16,674 nucleotides of DNA from DASQQQ01 sp036390995 (GTDB lineage Bacteria; Actinomycetota; UBA4738; HRBIN12): assembly GCA_036390995.1 (NCBI GenBank), contig DASWAT010000107.1, forward strand, positions 1 through 16,674. The letters run 5' to 3'. Each line of letters begins with the position of its first letter. Position 1 is the first letter of the stretch. Below are positions 1 to 6,062 of this stretch, in pieces. The translations under genes were made by a program, and so were the position numbers. Below the pieces are notes generated by a model that searched no databases, was not told the origin of the DNA, and saw only the letters and a list, made by a program, of their open reading frames with translations.

Positions 1-1504
1 CCGCGATCCCGTCGGGGAACGTGTGAGGTGCCTCGAACGTCGCACGATCCTGCACCCGCCCCGGGTCGAGCACGACGAGGTCGGCGAAGGCGCCGGCCTC
101 GATCCGACCCCGGCCGGCGAGCCGGAACCGCTCAGCCGGCAGCGAGGTCATCTTCCGGATGGCGGCCTCCAGGGACAGCAGGCCCTCCTCGCGGACGTAG
201 CGTGCGAGCACGCGTGGGAACGTGCCGTAGTACCGGGGGTGCACGTTGAACCGTCCCATGGGACCGGTTGGTGAGACGGCCACACCGTCGGTGGCCACCA
301 TCACGTCGCCGCGGGCGACGATGGCTCGGACGTCCTCCTCCAGCATGGCGTGGCCGATCAGGCTGGTCTCCGGGTCCGCGATCAGCAGGTCGAAGAGCGA
401 TCGCACCGGCTCCACTCCGGATGAGGCCGCGATCTCGGCGATGCTCCGCCCCGTGTACTCGGGCGATCCTGCGTGCTCGACGATAACGAGGCGATCCCAG
501 CCGACCCCCCGCACGCTGCTCTGCCAGCCGTGGTCGCCCTGTCCGACCGCACGGATCAACCGGTCGCGCGTGTCTGCCACCTCCAACAGGCGGGGCAGGT
601 CAGCCGGCGCGGCCCACGGAGGAAGGAGCGAGGCCAGTCCGCTCTCCCATGCCGTGTACGGATACTGGTCGGCGCTCACGTCATCGCCGCGGTCACGGGC
701 GGCGTCGATCCGGGCGAGGAGCGCCTCGGCGCGATCCCATGCGAGGGACGTCTCGAGCTTCAGGTGGCTCACGTGCGAAGGGACGCCTGCCCGCCGGCCG
801 ATCTCGACGCACTCGTCCACGGCGTCGAACACGAGCTCGCCCTCGCCGCGGATGTGGCTCGCGTAGACGGCGCCGCTCCCGACCATGACGGAGGCGAGGT
901 CGGCAACCTCGTCGGTGCTCGCGTGGATCCCCGGCGTGTAGATCAACCCCGTTGACAGCCCGACCGCCCCCTCCTCTATCCCTTGAGCAAGGAGGCGCCG
1001 CATGGCGGTGAGCTCCTCGACCGAGGGGGCCCTCCGGTCCGCGCCCATCACCTGCTGCCGCAGCGCACCGTGTCCCACCAACGTCGCGACGTTCGATGCC
1101 GGGCGGGCCGCATCCACCCGCTCGAGATACCCGGCCAGGCTCGTCCAGGACAGGTCGAGCTCGCGCTCGCCGGCGCCCGCCCAGCTGGCCATCTCGGCGA
1201 GTCCCGACGACGGGTACGCGGATGAACCGCAGTTCCCCACCACGACCGTGGTGACGCCCTGGCGAAGCATGCTCTCCATCCAGGGATCCACGAACGGCGA
1301 GATGTCGGAATGGTCGTGGACGTCGACGAATCCGGGTGCGATCACGCTGCCGGCGACATCGATCCTTCGGCGAGCGTTCGGTTCCGGCTCGCCTGCACGC
1401 ACGATGCCCTCGATGCGATCACCCTGCACCGCAACCGATCCAGGGGATCGCGCGCTGCCGGTTCCATCGATGACGAGTCCACCTGCGATCAAGAGGTCGG
1501 TCAC
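1..1504 (-). CDS. N-acyl-D-amino-acid deacylase (D-aminoacylase) family amidohydrolase, C-terminus cut off
   Basis: Read on the minus strand from GTG at 1504, about 501 codons are open and run off the window edge at base 1, so the last few dozen residues are missing. Visible family motifs are the metal-binding HxH in DVHDHSD (H63, H65), VVGNCG (C92, the conserved metal-ligand cysteine of D-aminoacylases), LVGHG (H145), SHIR (H217), SHLK (H247, K249), DQYPYTA, an ATDG aspartate near residue 375, and a C-terminal HPRYYGTFPRVLARYVRE block followed by ADLVVLDP. The family is zinc-dependent, lies in the amidohydrolase superfamily and hydrolyses N-acyl-D-amino acids or related D-configured amides; it is usually cytoplasmic. 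The start fits the typical MxDLLI opening, but no strong ribosome site precedes it. It lies 17 bp behind the upstream transporter-like gene, so co-transcription is likely. The exact substrate cannot be told; a dihydropyrimidinase-like role is less likely given the NCG and GHG motifs. Confidence 0.88.
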   Translation of the reverse strand, partial: MTDLLIAGGLVIDGTGSARSPGSVAVQGDRIEGIVRAGEPEPNARRRIDVAGSVIAPGFVDVHDHSDISPFVDPWMESMLRQGVTTVVVGNCGSSAYPSSGLAEMASWAGAGERELDLSWTSLAGYLERVDAARPASNVATLVGHGALRQQVMGADRRAPSVEELTAMRRLLAQGIEEGAVGLSTGLIYTPGIHASTDEVADLASVMVGSGAVYASHIRGEGELVFDAVDECVEIGRRAGVPSHVSHLKLETSLAWDRAEALLARIDAARDRGDDVSADQYPYTAWESGLASLLPPWAAPADLPRLLEVADTRDRLIRAVGQGDHGWQSSVRGVGWDRLVIVEHAGSPEYTGRSIAEIAASSGVEPVRSLFDLLIADPETSLIGHAMLEEDVRAIVARGDVMVATDGVAVSPTGPMGRFNVHPRYYGTFPRVLARYVREEGLLSLEAAIRKMTSLPAERFRLAGRGRIEAGAFADLVVLDPGRVQDRATFEAPHTFPDGIA

Positions 1505-1521
1505 GCGCGCTCGCGGCCTCG

Positions 1522-2703
1522 TCAGGATCCCAGCGGGCCGAGGAGGGCTCCGGAGAGCATGAGGAGCAGCGGCATGACGAAGATGATCGCCACGAACAGC
1601 CAGAGACGGCGATCCGTGCCGATCGTCCAGTCGTTGATGGCCAGGACCCGGCGCTTGATGGGGCCGTAGAGGAACGCCAGGTACACGACGGTGACCAGGG
1701 AAACGCCCAACGCTTCGGCCAGGACGATATGCACGGCCACCGGGTTGCCTGTGAGCATGGCAGCAACGAGGGTGTCGGCGAGGGTCGTGATGTTCGCGCC
1801 CATGATGTACGGGATCGCTTCGTCGCGCTTCACGTATCCCCTGCTGGCCAGCGGTACCAACACGGTCAGCGCCACGGAGACCGAGAGCGTGACCGTGGCC
1901 ACGAGGCACCCGAGGAAGAACATGGGCCAGGTGCGCTTGAGCCAGCGCTCCCGGCGCCCGGCAGCCCGCTCCCCATCAAGCTCGGGCAGGACTCGGTCCA
2001 GCAACTTGAAGGAAGCCAGGATGGCCGCGAGCCCGAGCGGCAGCAGGAGCCAGCCCGGCAGATGGTTTCCGAGAAGATCCAGAACCGGTCCCCACACGAC
2101 ATCGATCACCGACAGCACCTCGGCGGATGCGCTCCATCGGATGCCGTCGAGCACGCCCGTCTGCAGCAGCTCATAGCCCAAGAGCATCCCCGGCAGATAC
2201 ACGACCGCCGTGAGCGACAGCGCGAGGATACCCATGCCCACCGACTCGTCGCGGCTGCGTGCCGGGTTGCGCAGCGCGTAGAGGAAGCCAACCAACAGGA
2301 CGACGAACGACGCCCCCAGGCGGGAGCCCGAGAGCATCGTGAACGTCTGGAGTTTCGTCAGGGCCCCCCCTGCGAACAGGCCCAGCGAGACGGCGGCGAT
2401 GGGGGATCCCGACAATACGACGTACGCGCCCAGCCACCCCGCTCCCAGCGTCGAGAACCCGTTCGCGAATAGGCGGCTGCCCTGGATGGTGGGGGCGATG
2501 GCCTTGGCACCGTTCTTCATGAGCTGGATCGCCAGCACGAACAGGAACAACGCGATCAGCAAGCTGGCGAGGCGCGCAACGACGGCTGTCAGGTCCCTGA
2601 CACGGGTCCTCGTGACTGGGGCGGCGGCGGCGGTTTCCCTGGGTTCGTGCCTGTGGGGGTCCGTGATCGAAGCCTCCGGCGGGGCGGACGTGATTCGCCC
2701 CAC
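1522..2703 (-). CDS. Na+/phosphate-cotransporter-like (NptA/SLC34-related) integral membrane protein
   Basis: This 393-residue protein is strongly hydrophobic, with roughly ten membrane segments after a short charged N-terminus. The second half carries ALTVLVPLASRG followed by PYIMGANITTLADTLVAAML, which matches the duplicated core of Na/Pi cotransporters (QSSSA...GANIGTT). The first half has a weaker copy, SGSPIAAVSLGLFAGGALTK. In both copies the canonical QSS triplet is changed (LSGS; SVSVA), so phosphate may not be the substrate. There is no PhoU-like C-terminal domain, unlike many bacterial NptA proteins. I chose GTG at 2703 because a GGAGGT ribosome site lies 10 nt upstream; a TTG at 2739 would add 12 residues. 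The gene leads the minus-strand pair with the D-aminoacylase, which hints at uptake or export of a related solute. That link is inference only. Confidence 0.68.
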   Translation of the reverse strand: MGRITSAPPEASITDPHRHEPRETAAAAPVTRTRVRDLTAVVARLASLLIALFLFVLAIQLMKNGAKAIAPTIQGSRLFANGFSTLGAGWLGAYVVLSGSPIAAVSLGLFAGGALTKLQTFTMLSGSRLGASFVVLLVGFLYALRNPARSRDESVGMGILALSLTAVVYLPGMLLGYELLQTGVLDGIRWSASAEVLSVIDVVWGPVLDLLGNHLPGWLLLPLGLAAILASFKLLDRVLPELDGERAAGRRERWLKRTWPMFFLGCLVATVTLSVSVALTVLVPLASRGYVKRDEAIPYIMGANITTLADTLVAAMLTGNPVAVHIVLAEALGVSLVTVVYLAFLYGPIKRRVLAINDWTIGTDRRLWLFVAIIFVMPLLLMLSGALLGPLGS

Positions 2704-2891
2704 GGTACTCGTGACCTCCGCGTTCCGGCAACCGGCCAAAGGGCGCCTTATCGCGATGCCGGGAACCGAAACCCCGGCTCCGCGAGACGAACGTCCCTGC
2801 CGAAGCGGGTACTCCGGCCCTCTCGACCCCCAGCCTCGTTTACGACCCTAGGTGTCGAACGGAAGCACGGAAGCGATGGGGGTGCGATGAC
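2704..2891. other. Divergent intergenic region between the transporter-like gene and the sulfur cassette
   Basis: This 188-bp stretch without a gene must hold the promoters of both flanking operons. I see a 6-bp inverted repeat, GCCGGG (2758-2763) and CCCGGC (2773-2778) with a 9-nt loop, which could be an operator or a small hairpin. Weak -10-like strings occur near 2840-2856 (TTTACG, TAGGTG), but none has a convincing -35 partner. A run of G at 2878-2882 may serve as the ribosome site of the DsrE-like gene. Confidence 0.4.
2714..2719 (-). promoter_or_regulatory. Ribosome binding site deciding the start of the Na/Pi-like gene
   Basis: The minus strand reads GGAGGT here, 10 nt before GTG at 2703. 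The farther upstream TTG at 2739 has no comparable site, so the shorter protein is preferred. Confidence 0.6.
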
Positions 2892-3296
2892 ATGGACGGC
2901 CAGACGCTCTCGTTGGTCCTGTTCTCGGGGACCGACGACAAGCTGAACGCCGCGGCGGTGCTCACCGCCGGGGCCGCAGCGATGGGCCGGAAGGTCAACA
3001 TCTTCCTCCAGTACTGGGCGCTCGACGCGTTCCGCGCGGACCGGATCCACAAGGATCACGGAGTCGCTCCGGAGGCGGGTTCGGAAGGGGCCGAGGTCGT
3101 GCAGCGCCACGGCGGCCAGCACTGGAGCGAGATCTTCCAGCAGGCCAAGGCGATCGGCGAGGTTGGGATCCACGCCTGTTCGCTCTCGATGGAGATGTTC
3201 GGACTGACCACGGCGGACCTCGATCCGATCGTGGACGACCAAGAGGGCGTGGTCTCCTACTTCATGGAGGTCGACGGCCCGGTGACCTTCATCTGA
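2892..3296 (+). CDS. DsrE-like sulfur carrier protein
   Basis: This 134-residue protein opens with a beta strand, LSLVLFSGTDDKLNAAAVL, then AAAMGRKVNIFLQYWAL, the fold signature of DsrE/DsrF-like proteins. The motif HACSLSMEMFGL places a single cysteine at C96, matching the sulfur-accepting cysteine of the family (CQMSMDLLGL in the paralogue at 4988). Such proteins carry sulfane sulfur as a cysteine persulfide between a sulfur-mobilising enzyme and an acceptor such as TusA. It shares the opening region and the cysteine region with the last gene of the cassette but is about 40 residues shorter, lacking the N-terminal extension. The ATG follows a G-rich site at 2878-2882. It is first in a five-gene operon, with TusA 13 bp downstream. 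The family is clear; its partner is inferred from position. Confidence 0.82.
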   Translation: MDGQTLSLVLFSGTDDKLNAAAVLTAGAAAMGRKVNIFLQYWALDAFRADRIHKDHGVAPEAGSEGAEVVQRHGGQHWSEIFQQAKAIGEVGIHACSLSMEMFGLTTADLDPIVDDQEGVVSYFMEVDGPVTFI

Positions 3297-3309
3297 GGAG
3301 GTATCGGAC

Positions 3310-3552
3310 ATGGCAGGCGTGACGCACATCGACCGTTCTATCGACGCTCGTGGGATGCCCTGCCCGGGCCCGCTGATGTCGCTGATCGGAGCGATCCGCG
3401 AGGGCGAGGTCGGCACCGTGATCGAGGTGCTCTCGAGCGACGAAGGCTCGAAGACCGACATCCCGGCGTGGATCCACAAGGCAGGGCACGAGATGGTCGA
3501 GGTCGTCGAGGACGAGGGCTGCTCGCGATTCATCGTTCGGAAGGCTCGGTGA
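3310..3552 (+). CDS. tusA: TusA-family sulfur carrier (CPGP variant)
   Basis: This 80-residue protein has the TusA fold: a DARGMPCPGPLMSL segment with the sulfur-binding C18 at the start of a helix (CPxP, here CPGP), then a middle strand with GTVIEVLSSDEGS, a helix, and a terminal strand SRFIVRKAR. TusA proteins bind sulfane sulfur as a persulfide on the CPxP cysteine and exchange it with rhodaneses, DsrE-type proteins or biosynthetic enzymes in the cytoplasm. A second cysteine, C71, lies before the last strand. The ATG follows a strong GAGGAGGT site that overlaps the stop region of the DsrE-like gene. The flavoprotein gene starts 6 bp after this stop. The cassette context points to sulfur oxidation or trafficking more than tRNA thiolation. 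Confidence 0.9.
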   Translation: MAGVTHIDRSIDARGMPCPGPLMSLIGAIREGEVGTVIEVLSSDEGSKTDIPAWIHKAGHEMVEVVEDEGCSRFIVRKAR

Positions 3553-3558
3553 CGAAGG

Positions 3559-4737
3559 ATGCCCGCCAGGGTGGTCGTGCTGGGAGGAGGGGTCGGTGGG
3601 ACCCTTGCGGCCAACCTGCTCGCGAAGGAACTCGGCGCAGAAGCGAAGGTCACGGTCGTCGACCCCACCGGGATGCACATCTACCAGCCCGGCTACCTGT
3701 ATCTGGCACTGGGGCAAGCGAACGGCCGATGGCTCGTTCGGGACGAGCGAACCCTGCTCCGCAAGAACGTGGAGCTCGTGGTTGAGAAGGCCATCCGGGT
3801 TCATCCCGACGCCGGGACCATCCAGCTGGAGCGCGGCGGGAGCATCGACTGGGACTACCTGGTGATCTCAACGGGCGCCCGTCTCGTGCCCGACCAGATC
3901 CCCGGGCTGGCCGAGGGTTCCTACGACTTCTACTCCCTCGACGGGGCGCAGCGGCTCCGGGAGGCCCTCCGGCGGTTCACGGGCGGCCGGATCCTGCTTG
4001 GGATCGCCGGCATCCCCTACAAGTGCCCGCCGGCGCCGGTGGAGTTCATCTTCATGCTGGAGGAGTACCTGCGCAAGCGTGGGATCCGCGAGCGGAGCGA
4101 GATCACGCTGCTCTCGCCGCTGAACCGGGCGTTCACGATCGAGTCCGCCTCGAAGGTGATCCAGCCGATCATGGAGGAGCGGGGGATCAACCTGACGACC
4201 TTCTTCAACGTGGAGTCGGTGGACCCTTCTGCACACGTCGTCTCCTCCCTCGAAGGCGAGAAGGAGGAGTACGACCTGCTCGTCCTCGTCCCACCGCACC
4301 GCGGACAGAGCCTCGTCGTGGACTCGCACCTGGGCGATGCGTCCGGGTGGCTGCCGACGGACCGGGCCACGCTGCACGTCGAAGGACACGAGCGGATCTT
4401 CGCGATGGGAGACGCGACGAACCTGCCGATCTCGAAGAGCGGCTCGACCGCCCACTTCGAGGCGCCGGTGGTCGCCAGTCGGATCGCCTCGCTGATCCGT
4501 GGAACGGCGCCGAAGGAGAACTACGGCGGCAAGGTCATGTGTTTCTTGGAGACGGGCAACGGCAAGGCGACGGTCCTCCGGTTCGACTACGAGCACCCGC
4601 CGGCGCCGCCGAAGCCGAGCAAGCTCTGGCACGTCTCGAAGTGGATGCTGAACCGCTTGTACTGGGAGATCGTCCCCCAGGGGCGGATGCCCGAGAACGT
4701 GCCGTTGCCGATCCCCACCGGAAGGAGCGAACGATGA
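3559..4737 (+). CDS. sqr: Sulfide:quinone oxidoreductase-like FAD flavoprotein
   Basis: This 392-residue protein begins with the Rossmann FAD motif GGGVGG (residues 9-14), an acidic D35 closing the second strand, and MHIYQPGYLYLALGQ, typical of sulfide:quinone oxidoreductases and flavocytochrome c sulfide dehydrogenase subunits. ISTGAR (103-108) and FAMGDATNLP (281-290) complete the FAD-binding half. There are exactly two cysteines, C156 in YKCPPAP and C328 in KVMCFLE, matching the pair that forms the sulfur bridge in SQR. The third cysteine found in some SQRs is absent. The C-terminal tail (about 350-375) is amphipathic and could dock on the membrane next to quinone. The reaction would be sulfide to persulfide or polysulfide with quinone reduction. 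ATG at 3559 has no well-spaced ribosome site; GTG at 3571 lies 11 nt after GAAGGA and is an alternative. The stop overlaps the next ATG by 4 bp. Confidence 0.85.
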   Translation: MPARVVVLGGGVGGTLAANLLAKELGAEAKVTVVDPTGMHIYQPGYLYLALGQANGRWLVRDERTLLRKNVELVVEKAIRVHPDAGTIQLERGGSIDWDYLVISTGARLVPDQIPGLAEGSYDFYSLDGAQRLREALRRFTGGRILLGIAGIPYKCPPAPVEFIFMLEEYLRKRGIRERSEITLLSPLNRAFTIESASKVIQPIMEERGINLTTFFNVESVDPSAHVVSSLEGEKEEYDLLVLVPPHRGQSLVVDSHLGDASGWLPTDRATLHVEGHERIFAMGDATNLPISKSGSTAHFEAPVVASRIASLIRGTAPKENYGGKVMCFLETGNGKATVLRFDYEHPPAPPKPSKLWHVSKWMLNRLYWEIVPQGRMPENVPLPIPTGRSER

Positions 4738-4967
4738 GCCAGGCCATCACGAGGACGTTGGACCTCAAGGGTCTGTCGTGCCCCCTGCCGATCGTGAAGA
4801 CCGCGCAGGCGATGAAAGAACTGCACTCCGGCGACCTCATCGAGGCGCTCGCCACCGACCCGGGTTCGGTGGCCGACTTCACCGCATGGTGCAAGTCGAC
4901 GGGCAACGACCTCATCGAGCACGCGGACGAAGCCGGCGTGTACCGCTTCGTCATCCGTAAGAAGTGA
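4734..4967 (+). CDS. tusA: Second TusA-family sulfur carrier (CPLP variant)
   Basis: This 77-residue protein starts at the ATG in an ATGA overlap with the flavoprotein stop, behind a GGAAGGAG ribosome site near 4720-4727. It shows the full TusA pattern: TLDLKGLSCPLPIVKTAQAM with the sulfur-binding C16 in CPLP, then DLIEALATDPGSVADF, a helix containing C53, and a terminal VYRFVIRKK strand. CPLP is the commoner form in TusA proteins of sulfur-oxidising gene clusters. It differs clearly from the CPGP paralogue 1.4 kb upstream, so the two may have different partners. Translational coupling to the flavoprotein suggests that it takes sulfur directly from that enzyme or sits in a complex with it; this is inference. 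The DsrE2 gene follows after 20 bp. Confidence 0.9.
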   Translation: MSQAITRTLDLKGLSCPLPIVKTAQAMKELHSGDLIEALATDPGSVADFTAWCKSTGNDLIEHADEAGVYRFVIRKK

Positions 4968-4987
4968 CCGGGGAAGGGGTGAGAGCG

Positions 4988-5515
4988 ATGGCTGTCGAAG
5001 AAGCGACGCTCGCGGTCCCGGTCCACGAGCACGAGGAGCACACGCACAAGAAGCTGGTGATCATCGCCTGGAGCGGCGAGCTCGACAAGGTATGGCCGCA
5101 GATGATCATGGCCACGGCCGGAGCCGCCATGGGGATGGAAACCACCATCTTCTTCACGTTCTGGGGACTGTTCTCGCTGGTCAAGAACGAGAAGCGTCTC
5201 ACGGGCGAGAACTGGATGCAGAAGATGGTCGCGATGATGGACCACCCCGGGATGGAGCACCTGAAGCTCGGCAAGATGAACTTCGCCGGCGCCGGGCCGG
5301 CGATGATGAAGAAGCTCGCCAAGGATCACGACGTCGCTAGCCCGGGCGAGCTGCTGCAGATGGCCGTGGACATGGGTGTGAAGCTCGTCCCCTGCCAGAT
5401 GTCGATGGACCTTCTGGGGCTGAGGCGGGAGGACATGATCGACGGGCTCGGAGAGCCCGCCGGCGCCGCCGCGATGCTCCTCGAGGCGCAGGACGCGGTC
5501 ACGCTGTTCATCTGA
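4988..5515 (+). CDS. dsrE2: DsrE2-like (DrsE_2 family) sulfur carrier, probably membrane-associated
   Basis: This 175-residue protein has a His/Glu-rich N-terminus (HEHEEHTHKK), then KLVIIAWSGELDKVW, AAMGMETTIFFTFWGLFSLV (a hydrophobic stretch that may contact the membrane), a Met/Lys-rich middle region, and LVPCQMSMDLLGL with C136. This is the layout of DsrE2 proteins, which occur with TusA and rhodaneses in sulfur oxidisers and hand sulfane sulfur along as persulfide. The Met-rich middle (MMDHPGMEH, AGPAMMKKLAK) is normal for the family. I chose ATG at 4988, preceded by GAAGGGGTGAGA; a GTG at 4964 overlapping the TusA stop would add eight residues. It is the last gene of the cassette, followed by a strong terminator. 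It is a longer paralogue of the first gene at 2892. Confidence 0.86.
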   Translation: MAVEEATLAVPVHEHEEHTHKKLVIIAWSGELDKVWPQMIMATAGAAMGMETTIFFTFWGLFSLVKNEKRLTGENWMQKMVAMMDHPGMEHLKLGKMNFAGAGPAMMKKLAKDHDVASPGELLQMAVDMGVKLVPCQMSMDLLGLRREDMIDGLGEPAGAAAMLLEAQDAVTLFI

Positions 5516-5530
5516 TCGCGTCCACATAGG

Positions 5531-5557
5531 TGTCGGGCCGTCCATCGCACCCCGACA
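5531..5557 (+). terminator. Small hairpin just upstream of the main terminator
   Basis: TGTCGGG (5531-5537) pairs perfectly with CCCGACA (5551-5557) across a 13-nt loop. It lies 15 bp after the DsrE2 stop and directly before the larger hairpin, so the two may act together in ending the transcript or protecting its 3' end. There is no T-run after it. Confidence 0.45.
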
Positions 5558-5559
5558 AC

Positions 5560-5607
5560 GAGGGCCGGGAGGCCAGTCCCCCACCAACCTCCCGGCCCTC
5601 ACCTTTT
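5560..5607 (+). terminator. Rho-independent terminator of the sulfur cassette
   Basis: A perfect 13-bp inverted repeat, GAGGGCCGGGAGG (5560-5572) and CCTCCCGGCCCTC (5588-5600), encloses a 15-nt loop and is followed by ACCTTTT. It is the strongest terminator-like structure I found in the window and marks the end of the operon begun at 2892. Confidence 0.85.
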
Positions 5608-5673
5608 CGCCCGAGCGTGCCGGGCGGGAGCGGCGGTCGCCCATGCTCGGTGGTGCGAGCGGCGGGAGGGAGG

Positions 5674-5679
5674 TATACC
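5674..5679 (+). promoter_or_regulatory. Possible -10 box for the small coiled-coil gene
   Basis: TATACC stands 29 bp before the ATG at 5709, giving a leader of about 23 nt that holds the GAGGAGGT ribosome site. No clear -35 element lies about 17 bp upstream. A new promoter is expected here because a terminator separates this gene from the cassette. Confidence 0.3.
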
Positions 5680-5708
5680 GTGGTCGTGAGGGAGCGAGGA
5701 GGTGTTCG

Positions 5709-6017
5709 ATGGGGATCCTCGACAAGGTGAAGCAGGCCGCCGGGGACGTGGCCGAGGCCACGAAGAAGGGGGCCACGCAGGTCCAGGTGAAGGTCCATCT
5801 GAACCAGCTGCGGAACAAGGCCGACGATGCCGCGAAGCGCCTTGGGTATCTGATCCACAAGGAGCGGACCGACGGGCCCCCAGCCGGGGAGGAAGCCGAC
5901 ACGCTCGTCACCGAGATCACGGACCTCGAGAAGCAGATCGCCGAGGCCGCCGCGTCTCCCGAGGCAGGAGGCGGCGGCGACGAGATGCCACCAGCGGGGG
6001 AGGAGACCTCGGCCTGA
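5709..6017 (+). CDS. Small charged helical (predicted coiled-coil) protein of unknown function
   Basis: The 102-residue product starts MGILDKVKQAAGDVAEATKK at an ATG 6-7 nt after GAGGAGGT. The body (about 5-85) is rich in Lys, Glu, Ala and Gln with heptad-like spacing, including LNQLRNKADDAAKRLGYLIH and a second helix VTEITDLEKQIAEAA. A Gly/Pro/Glu-rich disordered tail follows. There is no signal peptide, membrane segment or cysteine. It resembles short uncharacterised actinobacterial proteins with a similar GILDKxK start and a conserved helix before a YxI/H segment, but I cannot assign a function. It lies between the cassette terminator and the convergent histidine kinase, whose stop is 45 bp beyond. 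Confidence 0.78.
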   Translation: MGILDKVKQAAGDVAEATKKGATQVQVKVHLNQLRNKADDAAKRLGYLIHKERTDGPPAGEEADTLVTEITDLEKQIAEAAASPEAGGGGDEMPPAGEETSA

Positions 6018-6062
6018 GGCGGGCCGGCGTCGGGCCGTCTGCCGGCGATCCTGGATCGGCGA

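Noticed and set aside
4023..4967. A 314-codon frame that ends in the second TusA
   Set aside because: Only the last 77 codons, from ATG 4734, are TusA. The earlier part overlaps the flavoprotein in another frame and has no domain.
6018..6062. GCCGGC repeats between convergent genes as a terminator
   Set aside because: The stem is only 6 bp with no T-run, and such strings are common at this base composition.
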